This document shows positions 46,041 through 60,015 of a stretch of 64,000 bases of DNA, piece by piece. Source of the stretch: Colias croceus. Lineage: Eukaryota > Arthropoda > Insecta > Lepidoptera > Pieridae. Under the pieces are notes generated by a model. It was not told the origin of the DNA and made no database searches. It saw only the letters and a program-made list of their open reading frames with translations. Location of the stretch: positions 248,001-312,000 of the forward strand of contig NC_059543.1 of the NCBI RefSeq assembly GCF_905220415.1. The letters are read 5' to 3'. Position numbers and translations under genes: made by a program. Numbering within the stretch: the stretch's first letter is position 1; each line of letters starts with the position of its first letter.

Positions 46041-46689
46041 CCTCCTGTCACCTCTAAATAATAATTGGATAGTCTGTGTATTTAGATAGAGCATGCATTG
46101 CATTTTTAAATGATGTAGGAATAATGTGTTAAAGATGGATGATTATAATTTATTTTTGCTCTGAAGTTGTTTAAGCTCACGAAGTTTTTATAATCATATG
46201 CAACTAATACTATTATTATATTTAGATGGAGGAAGAAGATGAATACTTTTATGAAGGCTTATAATTTATTATTTATTTATTTTATTTAGCATACAATTCG
46301 GATATTATAATGAATGATTGAATATTTTTTATTTATATTCCGACCACTTTTGGATATAATATTACCATACTAAGACAGTTCACGATAGTAAAACGTTACA
46401 AGTTAACGTTACATACTTAATGTTTGCATTTTATCAATGCATAGCATACCACTTTCATGATTTTACAGGATTTAATGAATTCATGTTATATTATAATAGT
46501 CAAAAGGAGACCCTAATCTCTATATTTTACAAAACTTCCAAACTGTTTTGAATACCCCACGTGATGATTAAATGTTTGGTTTGTCATTCTCTCAATTTTC
46601 GTCTTTATTAATAGAAGTAATAAAGGCTCATTTATGTGTAAACGTCATTTTTGAAAACACACATAAAATTATTGTGAAACTCGCGTATC

Positions 46690-47200
46690 CGTCGCACAAG
46701 CGTCATGGCGTCACCTTATCTCGCTCCTAATTGTTGTTTACAACTTGTCAAGGTGATATTTCACCGTCCCACATTTAAATGTAAATGGGAAAACTTTTAC
46801 TTTTGATCACTACCTACATAATAATTTCCGGAGGCCGCAATTTTAATCGGAAATTAGAATTACGCACAGAAATCGGAGCGGGTCAAGATAGGGCACACGG
46901 GGTCCATAAACAAGCGGCGACCGGCCCCAATTAATAAGCTTGAAGTAGTGCAATTAATTCAGTGCCTTCGGAGATTTTAATAGTTCACATAAATCAGGAG
47001 CCGGTGGGTTAATCACCGTTTAATATGCCGGACCCTATCGCCGAGACGAATATATCGTGATACGGCACGATACGTGATCCGGAAGGCTTCATTTCGAGGG
47101 ATTTTTCTTATATCTTCCCTTTGTGTAATTCTCGCGTTGCCGTAATTTTGGCCAACGTGGGGCCAGTTTTATCTCACAGAGCTCACTTATCTCTCACTTT
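46690..47200. promoter_or_regulatory. Motif-dense candidate regulatory island
   Basis: About 500 bases of mixed composition unlike the flanks. It contains gccccaattaataagcttga, gcaattaattcagtgccttc and gggttaatcaccgtttaata (homeodomain-type TAATTA/TTAAT sites) and a cgatacgtgatccgg segment. No repeat similarity seen within the window. Confidence 0.35.
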
Positions 47201-48628
47201 TCATAGTTTGCGCTGATTGCTTTTTGTTTTTGCGCTCCTTTTGTCCGTTTACGTGCTGAAGTTTTCAAATATGTTAGATAAAAACGATTTTTCTCAAACA
47301 TATTGTATGCAGAAGCATGTGTAGAAAAGGAAACAATGATCAGAGTTTTATGATGAAGTGAACTTTATAGTAAAGAAATATTAAATAATAAAACTAAGAC
47401 ATTGAAATAAAAAAGCCGTAATTTACCCACTACTTCATTATGTACATTTAACTAGGTTTAGTGAAAATTTAAACATTTTTGGCTTTTGCATTCTTCCCTA
47501 TTTTCTTCTAAACTTTAACATACTCAAATCACACCGATGTCTTAATGTTTAAAGTCTCAGATAAATCAAATATACGCATTTAATAATATATAAGCATACT
47601 AATATTATCCCTTCATATATATAGCATACCTGTAATGTATTCGTGGTTACGAGCCCGCACCTGCACTCGGTCTTGCCCCGGTCAACCCGGCTATGATTTA
47701 TACTGTGTTAAGTGTTCTAGATTATTTTGTCCCTTCTTATATCAGGGTATGGAGAATCTGTTTTGGTTAGAGTTGTATGGAGTGGGTTACGAATATTTTG
47801 CTGTTTTACAAAGTTCGTTTGATTATTATTGCTGCAAATGTATTAGTTATTTGTTAATTCATATTTACATGCGAGGGTTAATTACAAAACGCGATGCGAC
47901 GATGATGATGATGAAATCTACTTGGAACTTTATTTTTTTTAACTTTAATTACTTGATAACAGTTCCTTTTCTATGAAATAAAGAAAGTATTGTACATATA
48001 TTTAAAACCTTTCCTTTAAGTGTGTTGGGTAAGATTGTACATACATTTAAAAACCTTCATTTAGATGTGTCGGGAAAGAAGTAGTTTCTTGGTCGTCATA
48101 CTCCTAAGATATCAGTAACATCTGAGTGTCGTTTTATTAAGGTCCTTTTATGGTCTAGTCGGGAACTAAGGTAAGCTGCTGATAAGTTTTATTGTAAGGC
48201 GTATCAGTGTTCACTGTGATGGAGCTAGGTATGGTTATGTGCGTTTCTTTGTATTAGTTTAAAAATCTTGTTATTTATAGGATGATGCATAATATAGTGT
48301 CTTGTTAGACTTCTTTAAAACATAAAATAAATATTATTAAATGGTAGGAACAGATAAAAATAATGATTTGGAAACATTTTCCGAAAGTACAAGTTACAAA
48401 GTAACTTTTTCTGTTAGAACCAGACTTCGTCCCAAGGCAGCACTCGCTAAAACTAACTGCTAGGTACCTACCATAGCATATTTCCATCGATTTGTTATGG
48501 TATCAAATTACTTTTGAGAAAATTAATCAAAATTGTTCCCATCGTATTGTTTAAAAACTTAATTTACAAATATACGAACAGATTAATTTCTTAAATTACA
48601 ATCAAGGATGTACATATATTTATATTTA

Positions 48629-48808
48629 ACTAGCTGCTCCGCGCGGTTTCACCCCCGTGGCTCCACTCCTGTTGGTCATATCGTGATCATATATATAGCC
48701 TTCCTCGCTATCTAACACTGAAAGAATTTTTCAAATCGGCCCTGTAGTTCCCGAGATTAGCGCGTTCAAACAAACAAACTCTTCAGCTTTATAATATTAG
48801 TGTAGATT
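48629..48808 (+). mobile_element. Family A element
   Basis: actagctgctccgcgcggtt to ttataatattagtgtagat. Starts nearly as in the copy at 35729. Confidence 0.75.
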
Positions 48809-49439
48809 TCTACATAGTATGTTTCGATAAATCAATGATAATTACAAATCGATTGAACTGTTAAATTCATACGTAGTGCTATGAATGGTGTTGATAATCT
48901 CACGGTGGGATCAGGGGTCTAAAAACATGTTTACTGATGCACTCCTCATTGAAAACATACGTAATTAGCTTATGTAAACGTAATCATTCATTATTTATGT
49001 AACTTAAGCTTGTTTTGTGTTAATTAAAATGTAGTATAATAAATATCAATTGTGTAATAAATGGTATACAGAAGAATGACTTCTCAATTTTGATTATATG
49101 GTAATCTCCTTTGGAATTATTCGAACTTGGCTAGATTGATTGAATAATATCTCTTATATATAAGTTTGATTTTTGCTACAAGAAATACATGAATATTATA
49201 AGTGTAATTTAGATACTGATAGAGATGGCTCTAGATATTATTTTTAACATTTTAACAAAAATTTATACATGATACGAAAAAAATATGATGATTTATTAGT
49301 AAATGATGATGTTAAACAGCAGTTGTGATAACACTTACTTATTTATAATTTTTAGAGCTACAAAAGAATGAAAATAAAATATGTAAAATACCGTAACGCA
49401 GTTCTCAAAACTAATTCATCTGCTTTTCCACATCTATAC

Positions 49440-49906
49440 CTACATATAATAAATCTGTAGAAGGCTCAATTCTGTACATTGAAAATATTGAAAAAATAAA
49501 TACCAGGGGGTGTTACTGGTTCGCTACCAAACTCAAATATGTGATTAAAAAAATTTTTGTCTGTCTGTCTGTCTGTCTGTCTGTATGTGAAGGCATCACG
49601 CGAAAACTAACGGTTCGATTTCGATGAAACTTGGTATAATTATACCTTATTATCCTGGGCGTAAAATAGGATACTTTTTATACTGGAAAAATACGTAAAA
49701 AAAATTATCTTAATTTTTCAGTTTTATCCATAGACGTTGTTCTGTAGAACCGCGAACACACGTTGCGTATTATTATAGGACTAGCCGTATTATGGTCCAA
49801 TAAATATTTATAAGATGTCATTGTCAGAGTTACTCAAAATGGAGAAATAAACCATCCACGCGAAGATCGACATCCGCGCGGACGGAGTTGCGGGCGGAAG
49901 CTAGTT
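49440..49906 (-). mobile_element. Family B element, longest copy, with (gtct)n
   Basis: Starts ataataaatctgtagaagg and ends gttgcgggcggaagctagtt. It carries a (gtct) microsatellite at 49558-49583 and the unit gaaactaacggttcgattt-like core (aactaacggttcgatttcga). Confidence 0.8.
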
Positions 49907-51546
49907 ATTAATAAAGAAAAATCGATAGTATACGAAATTAAATATCATTTATATACCGAATGATTTTCTTGAATGCTGATTTGTAATAAAAAAAATATCG
50001 AACATCCAGTTCTCTTATTAAGTCCCTAAAAGGTTATAAAATAAGTTTTTATAAGACGTTTTAGGGACGACATTCGGTGACGGTGGCCCCTGGGAAACAA
50101 AGATGGACGCCTTGGGCGCTACTTAGGTTGATAACATATCGTAGATTTTATAGGCTATACCTGACGCTTTATAACCTACGAGAGTGATCTAGTTAAAGAT
50201 AATGTTTTTGTCATTGGGAATATATTAAAGGGCAATTGCGTGTGAATGTGCAAGGGATTTACAAGAAATTTGGTTTCTACACAATGAATATATTTAAAAA
50301 GCAGTGATTCCATTTTATTTCTTACGAAACATCAGCATACATTTAATGTAAGTAATGATGAAATAACGGGATTATAATTTATAATAAACTTCTCAATTTT
50401 GACTTTAGTGGCGGGCGTAACCAAGTTTAGGTTGTTTAAAGAAACATTTTTGCATTTTGGAAAAGCTCAAAAATTACTCGATCAATTTGCACATTCATCC
50501 ACCTATAATCTACTCAGACATCATTTTTCTTAATTCTTATGTCTACTGCGGGTGAACCCAGGCAAAATCTCTAGTCTTAAAAGCTTTCAAAAACTGAGTA
50601 CACTTTTATCGTACCTTATGCATCAATTCGGAGCGGTCGCCGCGGGCGAAGCGTCGTCGATTCCGACAAATGGCGAGATAGGTGTCCTCCGGGATCGAGC
50701 ATTCGGCTATTCCTTGCATTTTGTGGTATTACGATATTATCTGCTGATATTCGAGTAAACGTTTTTGGTTGAATGGTGCAATATGTGGATACGTGTTTTA
50801 TGAGGGGTTTGTAAATAGTGTATTTTTAAGGTAGAAACAAAATTTAAAATATATAAAACCAATTTAGCTTTAAATGCTTTGTTCATTTTGCCATCTTTTA
50901 AAATCTAAAATTTAATAACATGACTTAGAAGTCCTTATATTACATTTTTAGTTCATTAAAAGTAATATTTAAGTTCTTGTTGTACAGAACAGTTGTGCTC
51001 TTAATCCAAAATAATAACCACAAAACTTTCTCTGTTCCCACAAACAGCATAACAAAGTATAACTGCATGACATCTCTACGACTACAGAATACTCAAAGGC
51101 CAATCGATAATTATTATCAAAGGCACAAATCCCAACAAGCTAATCTCATTACTGCCGTCTTTGTATCGACTTTGTTTTTTTTAAAGCCAGCTCTCAAAGA
51201 CGGAGTTATAAAATTGTTGGAGCGTTAATTGTGAGCGAATATTAAAGGGTCCATAGTTAGCTTTAAACACAAGTTTCTCCGGAAAAAATAATATTTAATT
51301 TGCAAACTCGTGTCTCTTTCAATGTAATTATGGTCCGTCCGTGTTTTTAGAGCGGATAAAGTTGCTGCCATGAATATTGTATGTGCTAGAATGATGATGT
51401 ACGAGAAAATGGAAGAATTTTTAAAGATGAATGTTAGAGCGAGTTTGTTTTATGTGATGTCTGGACGAGGAGCATGATTAGGTATTACTGATTAAATGAA
51501 AGTTTTGTATGAAATCAATACAGTAAAAAAAATCAATCACATATTT

Positions 51547-54182
51547 CTGTGCCTCCAGTGAATAAGGGAGTAAGACGAGTTATTCCCTTTGGTTTTTATT
51601 GCACCATTGGATTCAGCTCGTCAAAATACACAACATATCAAAAGGTCATATCTCTAGCTGCATCCTAACCCAGTTTTTCGAATGACCCAAACGGTATAAG
51701 TAGGGTGTGATAAACGGTATAACTTACCTTATCCATCATTTTAGGCAATCGCAAAGGAACTATTCGTCTCGAGTCAAAATAACCCACGAACACAAAGACA
51801 TATGTGTAGTTATACTTTTTGAATAAAGACTTAATTCATTTTGTTCCATCCGTGCTAACACTATTTTAGTATAAACGCATTTGTGTCATTTTTCTAACAT
51901 GAGCATAAAGGAACAACTCTTAGTGTCATTGGTTCAAGTGACGACATGAGACAGTTTTGCATTAATGCCGTGTTACTATTGGTCCATTTGAATACTGCAC
52001 GGAAACAACGGACACTATTCCTTTTTGCTTAATAATATTTTTCAATCTTTTTTTGTTTATCAGTTAACTATATATACTATATAATATTTCTATGGAAATT
52101 AACTATTTTTTGCAATAGATATTAAAAATACAGTTTTAATTAACACATTAAGTGCTAATATTCCTTGTTTATATATAAGTACACAGAACGATAATTGAAT
52201 CATCTAAAAAAAGCCAACAAAAATGTTAAACTTATATTTTCTTCTTATATTTGGGTAAGTTTTATAAAAAATAACTAGTTTTTAATCTTTTTTTTTTATT
52301 TAATCTAACTACAATAATACTATAATTATAGACGCATAGAAAAAAAAATTATAACCAGTCTTGACAATAATTATGAATAGGTATTGTGTTCTCTCTCATA
52401 TAGCGTTTTAGCCACTGTAATTTGCCTTTTTATAGGAAAAAAATCCGCAATATCGAAACTTTTTTGGTCCTGCATTATCGTAAACATACTTATTATGGAT
52501 ACTCTGGTACCATATATTTTGAAAAATTTGGATATTGTCACGTAGAGTCTCTTCAAGTCGTATTTGCATCCAAGGCACCTTCAAATCTGTGCTTAATTTT
52601 TTCATAACATCTTTGCGGCTCATTGTTTTTTCTTTATTTATCTATATTATTTTGATATTATAAGATATAGAAATTGTTAAAATTCCATATCATGCCGTAA
52701 AATATTGCCACTGACCACCTATAACTTTCCCTGTAAGGTAACTGAACATACCTACAGGAATATGGTTTTCGAGCTTCTCTTATCTCTTAAGGCGACTACA
52801 CCACCGAAACTAGCGCCCCCCCAACATTTTATTTTTTTACTCCTAAACCAGATCAAATTTAAAAAATCTAGCTCGGTACTTTGCTAGTATATTACTTGTA
52901 GTATTTTTGGTATTACTTTTCATTATTTTGCATTCGGTAAATTAGGAGAACTTTTGATTACCGCCAAAAGTGGCCACTTTTGGCGGTAATCAAAAGTTCT
53001 CTAGAATAATGAACAGTTAGAATAGTGAAAAGTAATACCAAAAAATACTACAAGTAATATACTAGCAAAGTACCGAGCTAGATTTTTTAAATTTGATCTG
53101 GTTAAGGAGTAAAAAAATAAAATGTTCGGTGGCGCTAGTTTCGGTGGTGTAGGCCTCTTAATAGTGCTTGTATCCTCAATGTATAACCACCATGACATAT
53201 TCGGTTTTTCTCCAGACAACATCTTCAGCCACCCAATCCTCTTGCTTGGAGTCCAAATCCAGCGGAGGACAATAATCGTCATTTACTAAAATTGAAGGTT
53301 TTTCGTCCTAGTGTTAAAGTTTTCTGGATCCTATTTTATACTCAATATATAGTATATAATACTAAATACTATATCATGTAAAACGTGACTTGGAAAAAAA
53401 ATATTCAAATAAATCAACACAAAATAATTTTTTTAAACAATCGTAAAAGTTACGAAAAGCCCAATTGTACGTCAAAATGACGTACAACATCCTCTTTACT
53501 ACAAAATGGCGGAATTTACCTGGATGAGCCAACTATGTACTGCTAGGTCTCGACGGCTAATGAGTTGTTTCTGGATTTCGAAGCGATTCGATGGTAAATA
53601 TAGAAAAGACAAAATTATTTCGCCGCGGTGTACATTAAATTTACGTAGATTGGACTTCTAGGGTTAAATGCATAAACACCTAAATGTTGTTTTGTTTTTA
53701 TTATATCTAATAACGATAAAAAATCCGTTGATTTTATTCGTTTTTCAAACTACGTGCATGGTTGTTCCACTAAAAGGCCTCAATTGAGTCATAAAGTACA
53801 CAAATTTCAAGCATAATAAGTCGCATCATTTCTATAAAACCAAAACTGGCAATAATATAAGTCATGTTATGCGACTATGAACATAGTGCATTAGGGCATA
53901 AGTCGTTATATTGCAAAGAGCAAAAAAAAAAATTATGTGAATACATTGAGTTATTCCATGAAGTACTCGTTCATAAGGCCACAACTACAAAAAACACGAA
54001 AAAAGTATATTTATGGGGTTGTTACAATATCTGTTCATATGTAAAACTAAAGTCTAACATCATATCTTACCCATACAAGCTTAAAAATTTGAAGTTATAA
54101 AGATTTAGTGTTGATATATAGTTTTTTGTCTCTCCTGAAAAGTGCTGTTTTTGAGTTATTCCCTTATTCACTGGAGGCACAG
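51547..54182. mobile_element. 2.6-kb DNA transposon-like element with terminal inverted repeats
   Basis: Ends are a 23-bp perfect inverted repeat (ctgtgcctccagtgaataag at the left, complement at the right), each flanked by ATTT, a likely 4-bp target duplication. Interior frames are short and broken (for example about 71 aa on the minus strand at 52408-52623, MSRKDVMKKLSTDLKVPWMQ), so no working transposase. It contains the nested element at 52787-53161 and a gtacgtcaaaatgacgtac dyad near 53468. Confidence 0.7.
52787..53161. mobile_element. Nested TTAA-flanked palindromic MITE
   Basis: TTAA at both ends, with long inverted arms (ctacaccaccgaaactagcg and complement) meeting at a ccaaaagtggccacttttgg centre near 52965-52987. 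TTAA duplication is typical of piggyBac-type elements. Confidence 0.8.
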
Positions 54183-55009
54183 ATTTATGAAAATGGGTTT
54201 GTTAATGTAGAGCTTAAAAACTCTAACATCTATAAAATATTAATTTTTATTGCAACTTGATGTCAAACAAAAAACGATAACAAAATAAAACGTACTTTTG
54301 GGACTCTATGAAAAATATCAAAAAATTTGGTTACAAGTTTTCTATAATATTATGACCTACTTCATAATATTTATTATTGACCTGTAACCTAAATCTTTAT
54401 AAGTATTTCAAATCTAACATGATGTTTTTAAAATTAGCTATATATCTAGATCTTACAGACGCGCAACATTTGGCTGCTCAAGATCCCAAAACCAGGTAAT
54501 AGATAATTAAAGATCTACTCAGCTGTGCAAACAATTACGGAGCTTAGCAAACGGCAGGAATGTCGGACAAACAGAATAATTCATCTGCAGCTTCTACAGC
54601 CTCAAAGAACTACTAGCGAGTTTTTCCGCTCACTTGGCCGTGGTTTGTGTGACGAGCGAGTGAGATTTTTGCTTGAAGTAATTATTTTGCAAGAGACAAT
54701 GAAATTATTATTTGATATATGTTTCCATTTGTAAAGGAGATAAAAAGGCTTCAGGGGATGTGAATATTTTTGCTAATTAAGAATTTTGATAATGCATTAG
54801 TATTAAAAATAAAGATTTGTACATAAGTATAATAATTTAACAAAAATTCCTTTTTGTGTATTTTTGTAGATTAAGTATAGATTCAGGTGTAACAGATCTT
54901 TTTGTAAAAAAATATTCCAGGGAATAAAACCTAGAAAAAAATGTTTAATGAAGTTAGAATTATTTCACTATTGAAGGGTCTATGTAAGTAAGCCATATCT
55001 AAGTTACGG

Positions 55010-55280
55010 CTACAAATTGAATCACTCCTGCATCCCGCTAGCGCTCATGCCTTGCTCCAACTTAAGACTTCTATCTGAGACGGGGCAATTACTCGGCGGA
55101 CTGGAACCGTGGCCCTCCGCTAATTAATTCTCCCGCTTTTAATGTTCAAAAATCGCGGCCTCTAATTAGGTTTTAATTCGTTTTACTGGGCCCAGTAATG
55201 AAATAATGGCTTCCAGTGCGCAGGCCTGCTTTATTGGGCAGCATTGAACCCTTCGAGTGGCGACTAATTTCATAAGTTTT
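55010..55280. promoter_or_regulatory. Candidate homeodomain-site island
   Basis: gctaattaattctcccgctt, ctctaattaggttttaattc and ggcgactaatttcataag give at least three TAAT-type sites in GC-richer DNA. Inferred from composition and motif density. Confidence 0.35.
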
Positions 55281-57559
55281 TGACCCTTGAGACTGAGTGT
55301 TGTATAACTGATTATTTATGAGTTTTAAAAATAATTTAATTGAATTTGGTTATATTTTTTAATGTTCTCAGTAAAATCTATACATTCAGATTAGCTTCGT
55401 ACACTAAAAAATGCCTTTTTATATTGCTGATGTCAATAACAATGTACCAATTCTAAAAATGTATTTTTTAAAGGAAATAACGGTACAATTTTACAACACA
55501 ACAATGATTCCTACCTATTCGATCGTTGAAATTCAACTTCTCAACATAACAACTACATACCTACCTACATTTACCATTTAGGTAATTGACCATTTTAGAT
55601 TTATACATCAATATTTATATATTTACTATAACAATATACCTAAATATACCTAGTAGATATAGATATCATAACAAAAACAGCGGCTTACTGGGCAAGCAGG
55701 AATGTGACATTTTCACAGTTTTTTCTGTGATTGGTAATCGCTTGAGTCATTAGGGACTCTTTGTTTTTTACGATCTGAGTAATGGCGCGAAAAATATCCT
55801 TTTCGATTAAATGGAGTTCAGGTATAAATTTTGTTGAGGCTCTAATTGATCTAGATTTCTATAGATAATTGGAAAAATGAGGAAATAGTGGAACCAGGTG
55901 TAGTACAGTTGCCTATATTTTATTGTTGCTACTTACATAAATTATATTGTATGTAAAATGTTTATAATTAAAAATTAAACTTTAAAACTTATTAGATATT
56001 ATTGTATATTACCTATTAAAATGATATTGTGTGGATAATCGATTACGAAATATAATTTTGGTTGTTTTTATACTATGTTATAAGACTCAAATAAAAATAT
56101 CTATTGTATCAAATATTATCGTTTACATTCCATACCTAATTGCTTGCTATAAGAAATATATTTTATGGAAATAGAAAACAATATTTTCGTAATTTAGAAG
56201 TTACTTTGCAACGGCACGGCAAGTTGTAAATAAATTCCGCCATTAATTCATTAATAAACGAAATCAACTTCCCTCCATTATCGTTCTTTCATAAACACCT
56301 TAATTCTCATTAAGGGCCGGTCATTTGGAGCCAAACAAATTAACTTTTAGGCGGCATATACACGAAAGTCAATAATGCTGCGTTTCTACCTATATTCATA
56401 TCATATGTAAAATCGGTGTCATGAGTTAGATAGATGTAAGTATTAAACATATTAAAGACGCCCTTATTACGTTATACATATTGTAAATAACTGTACTAAA
56501 AATAATGACATCAATAATGAATAACATCACTCTACGACGCTACTAGAGAGCGACGAAACTACAACCAGTTAATTATAAATTCTATAATTTTATTGCGCAA
56601 AAATAATAAACCGAGTAATAAGCGCAAGGCTCTAAAGGACCCTTAAGTTTGATGTAATTGTTCCTTCAAATTAGAAGGTCCCTAAGAATTGTCGCGATTC
56701 CTGGTAATCAAGTCGAGCAATCACCAACCCCTTCGAACAATTTATTTTGCTCCATTTAAATGTTACACCTTGATCGTTTGACGATTTTTTAATATTATTT
56801 TGGAGATTTGGTTTGAGTTTTTTTTCTAAATGGTAAAAGTTACATTAGTAAACGTTATTCTAAATATAAATTATGTTTAATAGCTTAAACGAAGTTATTA
56901 ATTAAACTACACATGAAAAAGGTATAGTAATGCACATACACACAAATAGACCATAATAACAATAATAATTACAATTATTTATTCTCGAATTTCATACCAA
57001 TTTCCAATTGGATATACCTATAACATAAATTATGTTGTAGAGGAGCGGACTGTCCGGACAAAGAGACTACTTCCATTTTAACATCAAAAAAATGTTATTA
57101 TTTTTATCTAATAATTGTGGCATCATTATATAGGAAATTTTCCGTCTTCCACGCCTGTGTGAAGTCACGTAATACCGAATACCGCCCACAATCAAACAGC
57201 GCCATTTCACAAATTAGTTTTCATATTTAAATTGCTCCCGCTCTTGGCCTTTACTTACAACATTTTATAGGACACGATATTTCTATTTTTTTGTTTTGTT
57301 GAGATATACACACACTATTAATAAATTTTATATCATAGGTAAAATTAAGGCAAGCCATTCTTTATGAAGCAATAACTTAAAAAATATTTCCACAGAGTGA
57401 GTTGCTTTCATAGATTTTTTACAATGTTCCTTCCATGCATTACAATTCATGGGATAATATTATTGTTAACTGCAAGGTAAAACGGTAATATCTATAGTAG
57501 TTCAGACATAGCACACGTCACGATAATTACACACGTCGTTTAAGATACACGATATATCG

Positions 57560-57735
57560 TATCGTGTGTCCTAAACGTCCCGCAGGTTCGGTACGAGATT
57601 GATTTCTCTTCCACAGTTCTTCCTGACCTCCCCGCTCTCACCCCCCGGGCGGCGTTTGATCGCGTTATTTCTAGAGATAAACCCGTTAATTGGCCGGCAG
57701 GTTCACTTGCTATTGATCTTAAAAGTTTCACTTAG
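57560..57735. promoter_or_regulatory. GC-richer candidate regulatory island
   Basis: Contains ggcgtttgatcgcgttattt and aacccgttaattggccggca. The 63-codon frame on the minus strand is not protein-like. Function inferred. Confidence 0.3.
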
Positions 57736-58587
57736 AGGAAATGTTTTGGTAAATTGCTTTTAGTGAGATGTAAATGTATACCAGTAGGTAGGATATTATT
57801 ATAATAGGTATATTAGCTAAGGTAATTGAACAAAAAGGATTTTTTTTAATATTGAAATTTCCACCTCTAGCTGTTCTTTTCGGACTGAATATGATCGGAG
57901 TTGTACTTTGTGATAGCTAATATTTAACAAAGCTAATCAGAATGTTAAATTCAGGAATGATAGTCATTTGAGGTGTATGAAGTCTGACTCGTGCTAGCTA
58001 GTTTAGTAAGGAAAAGGATAGGTTAGGTTACCCACAAAAAACTCGTGTAACAATCATAGGTACCTAAGTAGGTAGGTATATTAACTATTAAGACAGTACT
58101 TATATTTAAAATTCTCAAAGCGATTATACATTAAGACAGTAATTATTCCGCCTTGAAGGCGGTCGCAAACAAATTAATATGTACCTATAATATAACAGTA
58201 TGTATCTCGCTTCAGGTTGGTGAATAAGAATAAAAGTCGGAAAAGTTCTCATTGTTCACGAAACAAAGCACGAGGAACCGCGGGATAAAGTTGATGTGCC
58301 ATTTTAAATACTGTATTTATTTTAGCCATTGTCTTGGATCTTGCTTAGATTTCTTTGTGATTGTAAAGTGTTTGTTTAAGAGGACTGGATTTTAAATATT
58401 ATAAATTTAAAGATTTAGTTATTTGGGTCTCTACCTCCTCATTCTAAATTACTATCAACCAACTGCGTTTGCAAAATATATTACCGCCCATTTCGTTTAT
58501 TAATTTTGTTTGTTTATTTTGTGCTAACAAACTACTTACTACGTACCTAAAACGCTAAGTGAGTAAATAATGTATGTAATTTATTTA

Positions 58588-58795
58588 CATATAATAAATC
58601 TGTAGAAGGGTAAATTCTGTACATTGAAAATATTGAAAAAATAAATATCAGGGGGTGTTACTGGACCGATACCAAACCCAAATATGTGATTAAGTTTTTT
58701 TTTATAAGATGTAATTGTCAGAGTTACTCAAAATGGAGAAATAAACCATCCACGCTAAGACCTACATCCGCGCGGACGAAGTCGCGGGCGTAAAT
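58588..58795 (-). mobile_element. Family B element, internally deleted
   Basis: Same ends as the copy at 49440 (ataataaatctgtagaaggg to cgaagtcgcgggcg), with most of the middle missing. Confidence 0.75.
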
Positions 58796-59759
58796 TAATA
58801 TTTCTGTGTAAGTGATTAAAATGTAATCTTTTTGAGAAATAAATGTCTTGAATCGTATATTCGACAAATTTTCGTTACAGTATGGAAACTATGATAAATT
58901 TTTTCAATTTCCCTGTGATGGAGAACTTTATATTGAGCCTAATAAAATTAAAAATAAGGATAATACGATTGTCTGTAACGTTATTTGTTTAATACAATAA
59001 TCAACTTCTTAACGATTTCTCTCATTGCAATGCTAATCTATAATCCACTTTTTGTTCGAGTTTTTATTGAATAAATTATTAATTATTAATGCAACCCTCT
59101 CGCTGATTTGCGGATATTTTTTAACTACATAATATTAAGATTTTAATTTCATAATATAGTATTTATTTAAACAAAGTACGTGTTTAAGAAACGACTTCAA
59201 TAAATAAAGAAATTTATTTTATATGAATTTACATTTTGATAACAAATTAATATTGAGTTTTTTATTGTTATCTATATAGGTACCTATAAAAAATTATAAG
59301 TAGGTAATCAGAATAAATTCTAACAAGCCGTTGATTGTATTTGATTGAAGTTCAAGCGAAATCACAGTATTGTGTGAAAATTGGAAAAGTTTCCTCGTTA
59401 TCCATCATCTTAGGGCGCGTGTTCATTTGTAAACATTCGAGCGACAACACGTGTGTGTTATATTAAAATACTTATCGTTTATTGTCCTTTGAAACTAGTA
59501 ACACTTAGAAATATTGGAAAGAACAAATAAATTGGATACAAAAATCTATCATGAATTCCATTTTTTGTGTAAAATAATCTAAAACTTATACTAATACATA
59601 ATATATTATCTAGATATAATCATTTAAATATCTTACGTTTTCGAATACATAATAATCTTTTGTAGTTATACTATTAATAACTGACCATTAGTCTAACTAC
59701 TAGTCTATTAATGGACCACACTTTCTACTAATTTTAGTAAAATAAATTAATCATTTTAA

Positions 59760-60015
59760 ATCATCGATAGAAAGTTGACAAGTGGTCCCGCACCACGGAA
59801 ATCAGATGCATCCCTCCGAAGGGTTCACTTATAAAACTCGGCGAGTTGTTTTTAATAAATTAATTTTATTATTTTTCGAGCGCCGTCTTGGCTTTATTGG
59901 CGGAATTTCTCGAGTAATTAGTCTTTTATTATTATATAATTTTTGGAAGGGTTGAGGTGCTTGCCAGATGCTCGGCTGTAATTAAATTGAGCGGTGTTGC
60001 CAGACCAACGAAAGG
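59760..60015. promoter_or_regulatory. Candidate regulatory island
   Basis: catcgatag, ctttattggcggaatttctc, cgagtaattagtcttttatt, gaggtgcttgccagatgc and ctgtaattaaattgagcggt in close order: homeodomain-type and E-box-like strings in unique-looking DNA. Confidence 0.35.

Noticed and set aside
47635..47976. 113-codon open frame with several cysteines
   Set aside because: The cysteines do not form a zinc-binding spacing, the tail is low-complexity, and no splice or promoter context supports it.
54525..54734. 69-codon plus-strand frame in a slightly GC-richer patch
   Set aside because: No domain and no good splice sites. The minus-strand reading is also not protein-like.
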